Part shown: positions 11,497-22,909 of the stretch, piece after piece | Numbering within the stretch: position 1 is the stretch's first letter | Layout: the number at the start of each line of letters is the position of its first letter | Source: Pteria penguin | Taxonomy: Eukaryota > Mollusca > Bivalvia > Pterioida > Pteriidae | Length of the DNA stretch: 64,000 nucleotides | Reading direction: 5' to 3' | Assembly: GCA_035048485.1 (NCBI GenBank) | Contig: CM068585.1 | Coordinates: forward strand, 19,214,501-19,278,500 | Position numbers and translations under genes: made by a program | Notes under the pieces: model-generated | The model's input: the letters and a program-made list of their open reading frames with translations, nothing else | Told to the model about the DNA's origin: nothing | Databases searched by the model: none

Positions 11497-11743
11497 TTGA
11501 TTGATTATTGTTTTACGTCACTCCACGAATATTTCACGTATATGGTGACAGCATCTGCCTGATGCATTGCATACAAATTTAGACCTTTGCAACGGACCCA
11601 CCTGAAGCAGTGAGGGATCTTTTACGTGCCACACCCACTGTGACACAGGACCTGGGTTTTTACTGGTGTGCCCAGGGCGGTAGTCAAACCCTGGACCTCT
11701 CAATCACGACACGAGCACCTTATCTACTAGGCCACACCAGCTT
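11497..11743 (-). mobile_element. tRNA-derived SINE
   Basis: Minus-oriented copy: GATTGATTATTG tail, TTTGCAACGGACCCACC body, degraded tRNA-like head ending CTAGGCCACACCAGC at 11741. Confidence 0.88.
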
Positions 11744-11987
11744 TTATACAGTTGAAAGACTCATTCAAGAGCAGCCCACCTTTTTCTTGATTTATTCTTG
11801 AATTCTCTTATAATTAACAGTTTTACCCTCTGACTGCGACGACATGTTTGAATCTTTTGACGTCACTGCAGCATATAATGATGTCATTGTACATTGTATC
11901 ACTGCAAAGTTGTGTGATTGCATTAAGTGACGTTGCTACACCATCTAGTGCAATTAAAGAGAAAAATTTCGTCTGTAAAATATTACA

Positions 11988-12952
11988 TCAGGTTGTGTGG
12001 GTTATGGTCAAAACGTACCCATGCCAAAATGTACCCAGTTTTGGTCAAAAATTACCCAATTTTGGTCAAAACTTACCCAATTTTTTGGTCAAAATGTACT
12101 CAACCCACCAAAATGTACCCAAAGTATTTAGGTCAAAAGGTACCCAATATTTATTTTTTCACTTTTATTGCATATATTTTGATATTCTTGTTTAATAAAA
12201 TACAGCCTCATTGTTCAAACATACTCAGTGTATTTTTATATTCAATACAGTATAGTTTTATACTCTGTTGATTAAAAACGTCAATAGAAATTTACTCAAC
12301 ACACTGAGTTTTTTTTAACAATATATACAAACATATTCTTGATCAAAACGTACCAAATGTTTTATCATTTTTATTAGGTCACCTGAGTAAACTCAGGTGA
12401 CCTATTGCTATCTGTTTTCGTCTGTCGTCGTGCGTCGTTCATCGTTCGTCGTGCGTCGTGTGTTAACATTTGAACATTTTCAGCTTCTTCTCTGCAACCA
12501 CTGAACCAATTTTAACCAAATTTGGCATAAAGCATCTATGGCTGAAGGGGAACAAAAATTGTGAATTTCATGGTGCCTGCTCTCCCAGGGGCTGAGGGGT
12601 GGGGCCAAAACCACTAAAATTAATGCAATCTTTCAAAATCTTCTTCTTTACTCCTGGACACATAGCAGCCAAACTGTTGACATGAATGTATTCAGCATTG
12701 AGCCCTCTACCAAAATTGTGAAATTCATGGCCCCAGGGACAGGGGTTCTAGTGCTAGGGCGGGGCTAAAAATGTATATAGTGAAAATGCCTTATTTCTTT
12801 GAAAATCTTCTTCTCTGCTCCTGGGTATTAAATAAACTAACTAAGTACATAGTTATGATGAGCAAGAGTGCCTCTACCAAAATTGTGAATTGTATGGCCA
12901 CAGGGTCAGGGGTTCTGGTGTTAGGGTGGGGCTCTCTATTGATTATATAGTG

Positions 12953-12984
<32 letters not shown>

Positions 12985-14262
12985 ATGCTCTTAGGTATTA
13001 AATAAACAAATAAAGTACATAGTTATGATAAGCAAGAGTGCCTCTACCAAAATTGTGAATTTTATGGCCCCAGGGTCAGGGGTTCTGGTGTTAGAGCGGG
13101 GCCCTATATGGATTATATAGTGAAAATGCATTATTTCTTTGAAAATCCTCTTCTCTGCTCCTGGGTATTAAATAAACCAACTAAGTACATAGTTATGATA
13201 AGCAAGAGTGCCTCTACCAAAGTTGTGAATTTTATGGCCCCAGGGTTAAGGGTTCTGATGTTAGGGTGGGGCCCTATTGATTATATAGTGAAAATGCATA
13301 CATTCTTTGAAAATTTTCTTCTCTGCTTCTATCAAAGCACATAGTTATGATGAGCAAGGGTGCCTCTACCAAAATTGTGAATTTTATGGCCCCAGGGTCA
13401 GTATTATGGTGTTAGGGTGGGGCTTTATTGATTATATAGTGAAAATACATTAATTCTTTGAATATATTTTCCTCTGCTCCTGGGTTCCAAGTATATATAT
13501 TTCTGATGAAAAAAGGTGCATCTAGCAAAATGGTTATTTTTAACCCAACCCCAAATAAATGGCCCCAGGGTCAGTGGTTCTTTTGGGGTGAGGTACAAAA
13601 CTGGTTATAAAGTGGAAATGCATTTTCTCTTTGTTTATACTCCAATCAATCTCTGGGTATTAAGTAAATAGAGTAAGCATGCTAAGTTTATAAATAAATA
13701 ATGATAAGCAATAGTGCCTCTTTCAAAACTGTGCATTGTGAATTTCATGACCTCTGGTTTAAGACACGAACCAAAGTTATTTGAAAGTTGTTACACAATA
13801 CTCAGGTGACCTATAAGGCCCGTGGGCCTCTTGTTGTGAATAACGTATATATACAATTTCTTTTTCTCCCTTTTTTCTTTCAGTTTTATACATTAGATAT
13901 AAAAATATTTTTCTATTGTCCATTGTCTTTGTTTCAATAAGTTTCTCATTTTTATTGAAACTTAAGTTTCATGCAAGCAAATAAATATTTCTTATCCATG
14001 GTGATACACCAATACATTACTATTTATATTCTGTTATAATGTGATAATAAACCATAAACTCATATTCATATTCAACACAACACTTGTAAATCAAAAAATG
14101 CCAATCAAATATATTTTTTTTCTATCACGCACAAATGCACCTGTAAGAAGGAAGCTACGTTTTGACCAAAAAAGTGGGTACATTTTGACCAAAACTGGGA
14201 CTGTTCTGGTTGGGTATGTTTTGGCATGGGTAGGTTTTGACCAGCACCTGGTTGTGTTACCC
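11988..14262. mobile_element. Foldback element with a nested tandem-core element
   Basis: 12000-12160 carries GGTCAAAACGTACCCATGCC and several CCCAATTTTGGTC-like subrepeats. The inverted counterpart lies at 14150-14245. Between them sits a complete tandem-core element (12376-13835). The arms are imperfect; the outer limits are approximate. Confidence 0.5.
12376..13835 (-). mobile_element. Tandem-core element, minus orientation
   Basis: On the plus strand it begins with a perfect stem, AGGTCACCTGAGT...ACTCAGGTGACCT (12376-12403). A CGTCTGTCGTCGTGCGTCG run follows, then five to six monomers of about 150 bp (12690-13480; GCAAGAGTGCCTCTACC, ATGGCCCCAGGGTCAG), and it ends CGTGGGCCTCTTGTT. It shares hairpin, run and CTTGTT end with copies at 36834 and 59518. 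Confidence 0.7.
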
Positions 14263-14288
14263 GCATTATAGAGGTTTGGGAACAAGGA

Positions 14289-14350
14289 CGTAAAAACATA
14301 GGTCCCAAGTTACAATAGGCGTGGCACATGACGTAGAAGATCCCTCATTT
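14289..14350 (+). repeat. SINE body fragment
   Basis: GTAAAAACATAGGTCCCAAG, then GGCGTGGCACATGACGTAGA and GATCCCTCA, match the body of the SINE family without head or tail. Confidence 0.6.
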
Positions 14351-15524
14351 GTGTGATACGTTTTTGTATAAAGATGTTACATGAGAAAGGTTTTTCAATA
14401 CAATCTAAGATGTTTTACTACATATAGAAAAATGTTTCAGTACAATTTTTTAGATAATGAATTAAGAAAATTTTAAGTACCGGTACTACTTTTTAGGAAA
14501 TATATGTTAACACTCAATTTCTTTGGGGTTTATATCATAACCTGTCTACTGCAGTGTAATATTAACTTTTATAGTTATTGCATCCTTAAAGTGGTTTATG
14601 TCATGACCTGCCTATTTTGTATGTACATTTTATATATATGTCTCTGAAATATGTATTGTGTCAATGATTACAACAAGCTTTGTTCATTAGATAACCATTG
14701 TGAAAAAAAATTAGCCTTTTGTAGTATTTCGGATATTTTCGAAAATATACATATTTATGAAGGTTAAATTTTGTGACAAACATTATGAGTTTTTTAGACT
14801 AATGTACCCCAAACTAACTCATAATGCTATTTTAATGTGTTATAAAGTTTTCAGGTTGGGTCTACAAGAGCTGCCCCATTCAACTCTTCAGTGTAGAGCA
14901 AACACAATTCATGTTTGGCATTTTCTCCAAATTCTCATGATTACAACATTATTTTGGTTAAAACTTATTAAGTAATGTTAACTTTGACTGTTTCTATGAT
15001 GATCCTTTGTAACTCCCATGAAATTTTGCATAATCCACATCCAATTTTATCAGGCAATTTGAAATTATTTTCTTCCATTATTTTGTTACCTGACTGTGGG
15101 AATTTCCTGTAATTGGGTGCAGCTATAGAAAAATCATGTTACAAAAGGAAGATTAGGAAAAGAGTAGTGAAAGGATGTCCTACTTGCAGCATGCAGTGAT
15201 TATATACAGACATCCATGTGAGGAGTGCTTCAGAATGAAACATTCATAGAGAGATTGACTGTTTATTATGTATAAACTGATCATATTTTCCCGTACAGAT
15301 TCTTCTCACTTGGTTTTGTTTATTAGAAGATCACCTTTGCACTGATGATCTGATAATGACACTAAATGAAACTTCAGTTAATCTAGATTCTGTTGATATG
15401 TCATTTCTTTGAAATGCTCGCTAATGGTCGCTAAAGCTTAATACATGTAAGGGTGTTAGGGATGCATCAGATGATGGCATTAAGGGAAAAAGAGTTAAAA
15501 TGTGTTCTATTTGCTTAAATACTT

Positions 15525-15725
15525 TCAAATGCACGCATGCAAAGAAAAGCAAAATAAAACTTGTAAGGATATGAATGCTTAATGCTTTCAATGCACACAT
15601 GCCAAAAAAAAGAGAGAAAAACTTTTTGTTTTTCTTTGCATGTGTGCATTGAAAGCAATTAAGCAATTAGTTTTTTTTCGCATGTGTGCATTGAAAGAAA
15701 AGCATTCATATCTTTTAAGTTTTAT
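15525..15725. repeat. Imperfect palindrome (MITE-like)
   Basis: GATATGAATGCTTAATGC and CTTTCAATGCACACATGCC on the left are repeated in reverse at 15655-15720. It lies about 250 bp upstream of the first MAT2B exon seen. Confidence 0.6.
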
Positions 15726-15997
15726 TTAAGACATGGTTCTCACTTCTTTGCATTGTGTAGTACTCTATATTGTTGCTATGGATCTTGAATTTTCTATTGT
15801 AGCGTTAAAGACATCATCTTGCTATTTTATTATTCTTCTTGTGTACTTAATGGTATTACTTTATTAGCCTGTTACAAAGGTTACCAGTCTTTTTGCAAGC
15901 TACCGGTGTAGCTGTCACAATATATTGAAATTCCACATAATACAGTACAATCTGTTTTAATATTCATGTATTTTTCTGCAGATTTCTAACATCAGCC

Positions 15998-16180
15998 ATG
16001 AGTAAAAGAGTTTTGATAACTGGAGCATCTGGACTCTTGGGCCGAGCTTGTTATAAAGAGTTCCTGGGTGATAAAACATGGGAGACTTTAGGCTTAGCAT
16101 TTAGTAGGGCTGGAGACACACTAAGGAAAGTTGATCTTACTGATAAAGTTGCTGTGCAGCAAGTTATTCAGGAATTCAAG
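15998..16180 (+). CDS. MAT2B: MAT2B coding exon 1
   Basis: Starts at ATG 15998, just inside an exon whose acceptor TTTTTCTGCAG ends at 15981. It encodes the NADP-binding GASGLLG loop and ends EFK before donor GTAATT, phase 0. An upstream, probably untranslated exon is implied. Confidence 0.93.
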
Positions 16181-19100
16181 GTAATTTTATCGAAAACAAA
16201 TGAAAAAAAAAAAATAAAAACAAAAAACTAACAAAAAATTGATTAAAAACTATCAGTAAAAACTTATTAAATCACTTATATTAGAATCTCCAAAAGAAGA
16301 GTTGATTATTATTCTTACTGTAATAAACCTGTCATTGGTCCAAAGATTCTGGTATAAAAGGCAGTCACTTCAAAGCAAACAAACCATTTCATGTATTAAA
16401 AGAGAAGGATCTTAGTTTAGACAAGCTACATGTATTGTGTTGATGGGACGTCACTCACAAATCATTTTAAGGGTGTTTTGGTTCTAATGTGGATAATTCA
16501 ACAGGAACATAAAAATGAGAGACAATGAATTACATGTAGTTTTATAAATGTTTAGAGCCATAGCTCTTAGTTTAACCTTATTCAGAACTATCCATTCCAG
16601 TATGAACAATTAGCCAAGGAAGATTCTGATACAATATATTATTCAATCCAGAAAGTGATTCCATACTTCTCTTTGTAAACCTGGGATATCAAATATGGTC
16701 ATCTACAGAGCTTTTTGCTAGAACCATCTTGTTACAATATTGTTAATGCAAGATAATTGATGTCAGAATGACCTGGAATAAAATCTAAGGTGACTAAGAC
16801 CATTTGAACTATTCAATATTTTTTATAGTCAAGCATTATAAAAGAAGTCAGTTAAAATTTTATTTTACGTTTATGCTTTGTTCCTTTAAGCCAAATGTTA
16901 TCATACATAGTGCAGCAGAACGTAGGCCAGATGTTGTTGAGAAAAAGCCAGATGAAACTTATAACCTTAACATTGAAGCAACTAAAACCATCTGCCAACA
17001 AGCAGGTAAGCATTAATGTAATAATACATGTAGTGTGAACTAAAAAGGTCTATCAACAAGCAGGTATGCATTAATAAAATGATAGTGTCAACTAAAACCA
17101 TCTGTCAACAGGCAGGTATGCATTAATAAAATGATAGTGTCAACTAAAACCATCCCACGGCAAGCAGGTATGCATTAATCATACGAGTGTGTCAACTAAA
17201 ACCATCTGCCAATAAGCAGGTATGAATTAATCAAATGAGAGTGTCAATTGAAACCATCTGTCAACAAGCAAGTATGCATTAATCAAATGATAGTGTCAAC
17301 TAAAACCATCTGTCAACAAGCAAGTATGCATTAATCAAATGATAGTGTCAACTAAAACCATCTGTCAACAAGCAAGTATGCATTAATCAAACGATAGTGT
17401 CAACAATAACCATCTGTCAACAAGCAGGTACGCATTAATCAAATTATAGCGTCAACTAAAACCATTCGCAAACAAGCAGGTATGCATTTATCAAATGGTA
17501 GTGTTAAGTATCCATTCAATAATCGATTCTCCTTTTCATTTTGCTAAAATCAGTTTTGTGCTTTTAAATCTTAGTCATTTGAATTTAATCTATATATCAT
17601 CAAACATGTAACAGCACCATATTACCATAGATTATAAACTAGATGTTATCATACATATACATACATGTACCTGTAATTGATCAAAAGTTTCATCTTAGCT
17701 CCAAAGAGTTGTCTTTCTTTGAAGAAATTTCTATATAGAATTCAAATCAATTTTTATTTTCTAACAAAACTTTGTATTTTGACTATGTATCTTCATGCTT
17801 TTTGAATTCTTTGTATTTATATATACAGTGTATTGCAGGAAATTTTCTTTAACGTTGTCTTTCTTCATTTTTATATACAGATATTGTATGTTTATGTAGA
17901 TAGCATGTGATCTTGCATCTTTAACACTGATAACACTGTTGTCTTTCATGCCTGTAGCAAGTGTGGGAGCTTGGTTTCTTTACATCAGTACAGATTATGT
18001 ATTTGATGGGAAAAACCCTCCCTACAAAGAAGACTCGGAAACTAATCCTCTGAACAAGTATGGCATCAGTAAACGAGATGGAGAAGTGACAACTTTGGAG
18101 GGCTGTCCAGGTAATAGCACATTAAGTAGATTTCTTTTACAACAGAAGACAGAAAATGGAATAAAACTAAAGTAATTATTACTGTAAAACTGAAACAAGA
18201 TATCACATTTTGATTAAATTTCTGTAAAACATTTATAGCAACCAAGGTAAAATTAACAACTGTGTAGACACCAATATAATTCAAGAAGACAGAATTCAAA
18301 CAGTGAATATCTGAGTCTAATTTTGAATTAAACTCTGTAGCTTTCTGTTATACAATGTATACATTTTTCTATGTTGTGTAACTCACTGAAGCCTGGCACC
18401 TGTGTCTGTGGTATCAATCAGGGCAAGTGAATTCTGCAAATACATCTACAGATATCTGAGGTTTTATGTAGGTACTCTTATTTCTTTTGCTACTAAACAT
18501 GGCTGCCAATGTATAGGTGATTTTAACCTTAATTTAGCATCACACAGTAAGTAAACAAATGACTGAGATTTCTTTAACATGATATAGTATATGATATAAT
18601 TACATGCAATTTTGAAATTTTGGGGGGAAATATTCAATTGTTACTTCTCATCACATAAATTAAGACAAGAATATAACAATCTTTTGGTTGGTGAAAGTAT
18701 ATCCTCAGAAAAGAATGGAAGACTGCATCATTGTGCATAAGTCATGGTGCAAAGTTTTCTTTTTTTGGGATATAGTTCTATGCACGTAATGTTTTTTCTT
18801 TGCATCTCGATGGAAGAGGAGGAAATTCGTAGATGGAGGTTTAACAAAATAAGGTATCCAATCAAATTTACCATTACATTTCACAATTACCATAAATGAT
18901 TACAACATCATTTTCTTTTTCAGCAAATTCTGTTTTAAGAGTTCCCATCTTATATGGTCAAATAGAATACCTTGCAGAAAGTGCTGTGACTGTACTCTTT
19001 GAAAAGGTGAAGAATGTTGGAACAACCTGTGTTATGTCTGACTATGAAAGGAGATATCCAACTCATTGTGCAGATATAGCCTATGTCATTAGACAACTCT

Positions 19101-20024
19101 CTGATAAACGACTCAAGGTAAATGCCTTTACCTATGCCTTTGTATGAATGTTGATATAACTTATTTCAGTTAAGAGATAATTTTGATGAAGTTGAAGAGG
19201 TCCATAGGTCATTAGATATAAAACATCAAAATAATAATTTCACAAACAAGTCTGCTTTTGGATACTTATTGAAAGTACAGACACTATACTTCTTAATTCA
19301 ATTAAAATATTTCTTTTGAAGTTGTCAAAGTGCAGATCTGTAACTCATACTTGGGATTCCTTTCCTGCTCAGGGCAAATGGAAAGGTCTTCTAGTGTACC
19401 TGCTAAAGTCTTCTAGTGTACCTGCTAAAGTCTTCTAGTGTACCTACTCAAGGTCTTCTAGCGTACATGCTAAAGGGTTTGCAATGTACCTGTTACAGGG
19501 TTTCCACTGTATGTGCAACAGGTCTGCCAGTGTACCTGCTACAGGTCTGCCAGTGTACCTGGTACAGGTCTGCCAGTGTACCTGCTACAGGTCTGACTGT
19601 GTACATGTCCCTGCTAAAGGTTTGCTGGTTTACCTGTTGATGGTCATTGATTTGAGTACTCTTGTCTCCTCCTCAACTAAACACTTGCCATTACTGATAT
19701 GGATAAATAATTCGACTGTGAAAGTATACGAACATACATAAACATATCCTACATGTGAATGATTTGTTTCTTCAGGATGACTCTATCAAAGGCATATATC
19801 ACTGGAGTGGTGATGAAAATATGACAAAGTATGATATGGCAGTAGCCATGGCAAATGTTTTTAATCTTCCAACCAATCATATTCAAGCGGACAAATCACC
19901 GTCATCAGGAGCAACAAGACCTTACAATGCTCATATTGACTCGTCAAGAATTGAAGCTTTGGGAATTCAAAAAAGGACACCTTTTAAAGAAGGAATCGTT
20001 GATGTATTAAAACCATATCTGTGA
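15998..20024 (+). CDS. MAT2B: Methionine adenosyltransferase 2 subunit beta (5 exons, 297 aa)
   Basis: MAT2B is the NADP-binding, non-catalytic subunit that associates with the MAT2A catalytic subunit and modulates S-adenosylmethionine synthesis in cytosol and nucleus. Exons are 15998-16180, 16891-17005, 17958-18110, 18924-19117 and 19776-20024, all with GT/AG borders and phases 0, 1, 1, 0. The product is an extended SDR-fold protein: dinucleotide motif GASGLLG at residues 9-15, [11 protein letters not shown] near 70, [10 protein letters not shown] at 108-117, and Y134-x3-K138 of the SDR active site. The LRVPILYG and [14 protein letters not shown] blocks follow. The frame is open upstream of the ATG to an acceptor at 15981 (FLTSAM precedes it), so an alternative N-terminus is possible, as in human isoforms. 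The protein ends at DVLKPYL, without the C-terminal tail of the human protein. ATTAAA signals at 20163 and 20393 could serve for polyadenylation. Intron 2 and intron 4 hold minisatellites. Confidence 0.97.
16891..17005 (+). CDS. MAT2B: MAT2B coding exon 2
   Basis: Acceptor TTCCTTTAAG. Encodes [20 protein letters not shown] to TICQQA and ends in phase 1 before GTAAGC. The last 25 bases plus the donor are copied nine more times in the following intron. Confidence 0.94.
17030..17510 (+). repeat. 52-bp minisatellite copying the MAT2B exon 2 end and splice donor
   Basis: Nine head-to-tail units follow the true exon 2 donor. Each has an ACTAAAACCATCTGYCAACA-like segment, which is the last 25 bases of exon 2, then AGCAGGTATGCATTAATC, a donor-like site, then a spacer. 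Units 5-7 have AGCAAGTATG in place of AGCAGGTATG. Confidence 0.95.
17958..18110 (+). CDS. MAT2B: MAT2B coding exon 3
   Basis: Acceptor ATGCCTGTAG. The split codon completes as Ala; the exon reads [17 protein letters not shown] and carries the YGISK active-site pair, ending GCP in phase 1 before GTAATA. Confidence 0.95.
18924..19117 (+). CDS. MAT2B: MAT2B coding exon 4
   Basis: Acceptor TTCTTTTTCAG. Reads [20 protein letters not shown] through [10 protein letters not shown] to DKRLK, ending in phase 0 before GTAAAT. Confidence 0.95.
19387..19640 (+). repeat. 22-bp minisatellite in MAT2B intron 4
   Basis: About eleven units of GTCTGCCAGTGTACCTGCTA plus CAG, with variants (GTCTTCTAGTGTACCTGCTA). 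Most junctions read CAGGTCTG, so they contain both AG and GT. Confidence 0.9.
19776..20024 (+). CDS. MAT2B: MAT2B coding exon 5 with stop
   Basis: Acceptor GTTTCTTCAG. Reads [20 protein letters not shown] to [16 protein letters not shown] and a TGA stop at 20022. No splice donor lies near the stop that could add a tail. Confidence 0.95.
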   Translation, partial: DDSIKGIYHWSGDENMTKYDMAVAMANVFNLPTNHIQADKSPSSGATRPYNAHIDSSRIEALGIQKRTPFKEGIVDVLKPYL

Positions 20025-21430
20025 AGCAAATTAGAAACAATGTGGGCTTTGTAGCTGTGATTTGGGCCTTTTTATATGGGACAACAAAGGTTCACCTTTT
20101 TAGGGGGTATTTGTTATATGATATAGTTATGAAATCATGTAAAGAATTTGTATCCAATTTAAATTAAAGATGAGATTGTCCTTTGTGTTCATATAAATGG
20201 AGTTCTATATAATAATATATACTTGTATGTTGGTTTTTATTTCCATTTTTGAAGGTAACTTTATTTTCTTATCTGTATTGTTTATGTATTGTTAACAGTG
20301 CCATACCATGTAAATATATACATGTAACACTGTAGTTAACATTAAAAAGATTATGACACTGAAATTCATGTACACTCTTTTTGCTCTATATTTATTAAAC
20401 ATGGACATCGGCAATACCTTATAAACATTTAGTTTTTGTTTTAGAAACTGAATTATTTTCCAAATTTGAAATCATGAATAAGTTGCGATAGCTTACTATA
20501 CATGTACAGAGAATTTCCTCATTCCTTTGGGAATGGAGCCTGGACATTTTAGCAAAATTTTACCAAAACTGGAAATTTTTAAAGAAATATTCATAAATAA
20601 TACAAGTACATTGATTTAAATTTTGATTTAAAATCTTCATTAAATAGTATTCAGAATCTTTATAATAGATATCTATGTGAGATTTGGCTCAAAATCATTC
20701 TATTTCCACCTTGTGACCACCAAACATAACTTATTTTGCCCACAAGAAATTGGGAATTTTTTATGTACAAATTATGAAAAATTGATGCTATTTTGGATCA
20801 GAAATAGGGCTGAATTATGGCCCCTAAAACAGGGTGGAAAACCCCTAATGTATGTACTACAGTGCAACCTAATTATAGTACAAAGTAGTGATAATGCAGG
20901 TTTGGGACATACAAGTGTTATCATATCTTAGCACACTATTTGCCTGTCCTTCTTTGTGTCTTTAATACACGTTAGTTAGGACATGCACTTGCAAACAAAG
21001 GACACCACTAACTGAGACAAAATATAAATCTTGCATACCGGGTAATTAAGTATACTTCCAGTAAGTTACATACCTCATTTTATATAATTTATTATATCAA
21101 TAAATTTATAGAATGAATTTTATTCTGAAAGTATCCTGTGTAATGTTATGTCACGTATACACTGTATATGCATATTGATGATAGAGTATATTATCATGTA
21201 GACAGTCATTATTATTCTGTTGATTCTGAGCTACTGTATTACTCCCGAAGTATTATATCATTGTCAATAATTCTAAGGTGACATCGAGGAAAGCTGATTT
21301 CCTATCAGATTTATTAATTAATGTTCAGGTGAATAAATGACTGTAATGTATCTTTTATATTCATTGTTATCAAGTGATGATATATAATCTGTCTATAAGG
21401 TTGAAACATATTGATGTTTGAAGCAAAACT
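20025..21430. other. MAT2B 3' flank, AT-rich, no gene seen
   Basis: Contains ATTAAA at 20163-20168 and 20393 as candidate poly(A) signals. Otherwise there is no exon-like or repeat structure. Confidence 0.5.
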
Positions 21431-21432
21431 AT

Positions 21433-21674
21433 TGTGGCTTAGTAGATAAGCAGCTCAGTTCATAACTGAGAGGATCCAGGTCCGACACCCACAGCTGATG
21501 TCCCGCCCTTGGACGAGACATTAAAAAGTGAGGTCCTGTGTGTCATAGTAGACTTGTAAAAACTCCCTCACTGCCTAGGTGAGGGGGGGATTCCATTGCA
21601 AAGATACACATGTAGTGCTTCAGGCATTTCGTACATGAAATAATCATGAAGTGACATAAAGCAATAATCAATCA
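21433..21674 (+). mobile_element. tRNA-derived SINE, diverged
   Basis: Plus orientation. The head TGTGGCTTAGTAGATAAGC with a damaged B-box is followed by the body CATTAAAAAGTGAGGTCCTG and the tail GTGACATAAAGCAATAATC. Confidence 0.8.
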
Positions 21675-22417
21675 GTCCTTCAACTTCATGTTTAAAGTGG
21701 AGACATAAAAATACAAAAACAGATCTGCTATCTGGAGAGAGCAGTTAGTGCCCATTGAGATTCAAATTGTTCCCTTTAATATTAAGTCTTCTTTTGCTTA
21801 TATGTATGTGTGTGTGTCTATAACTACAATTATGTACATGTACCCCTACTCAACTTGTTGCTGTTTTAACAGTTGCAACAACTGAGAACATCAGGTAAGA
21901 GTTTGGGTATGGTTAAAGTAAGGTCATCAGTTAATCATAAAATGTACCTGGTGTACCATCTTAAATATATATTAGTTTGTGTAGAAGATAAACATCATGT
22001 CCCTTATTCTCTTTCTTACCTTTCTCTATGATATAAATGTATCGCATTTCATGTATCCTAATAAGATCACTTAAAGATTTACTGAAGCAAATATTAACAA
22101 ATCACACGAGGTGTACAAAATAAAATATATTTTGACAGAATGTGTTGGTGGGTGTGAATTTGATGTAGGTTTTTGTCCAATTTTCATGTTTTATCATTAC
22201 CAATGGATTGTGTATTGCTATTAAAGTTGGAATGCAATTGAAGAAAAAATATATTTCTTTTACCAATGAATGGGGAGTAAATGCAGACAGCTTACATGAA
22301 CTCATTATATCTGTACAAAGCTGAAATAACGTGTCTTATATAACTAATTGATGCATATCTCAGTGATGTGAGAATATACTGACATAATGCTATGATATAA
22401 TCAATGTTTTATGAAAT

Positions 22418-22909
22418 AGACTTTTGTTAAAGTGCTATTAGAACGTTCACAATTTTTCTATATAATGTGCATGTGATATACAAGTCTGACAAAAAATTAA
22501 GCTTCTGCGTGACTCCAATCACAAAATATAAACAATAATCTGTGAACAGCTCGATGGATTTTTTCAGTCCTTAATCTCTGTAATACATGACGTCAGAAGT
22601 TGGCGTGCAAATACTCCTTTACCCTGGGTTTTCATTATGTCGTTAATATTTGAATTGTAACATCACTGTAGAATGACGTTAAAGGTTGTTCAGAGATTGT
22701 GTAACATATTAAACCAGGAGCCTATACATTGTGTATTTTATTTGTGTTTTCCCGTAAAATTGGGCAAATATGTATGATCAGACATCACTCAGAGATATAC
22801 TGAAGCAGAAGGAGCGGTAATTTTTATTTCTTTTATAACAACTCAATTAGGATTTTATGAAAATGCAGTCCCCTAGCATTCTAATAGCACTTTAAAGTAA
22901 AAAAGTCAT
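22418..22909. mobile_element. MITE-like element with short inverted ends
   Basis: GACTTTTGTTAAAGTGCTATTAGAA at the left end is mirrored by TCTAATAGCACTTTAAAGTA near 22880-22905. The interior of about 430 bp is without coding potential. Confidence 0.45.
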
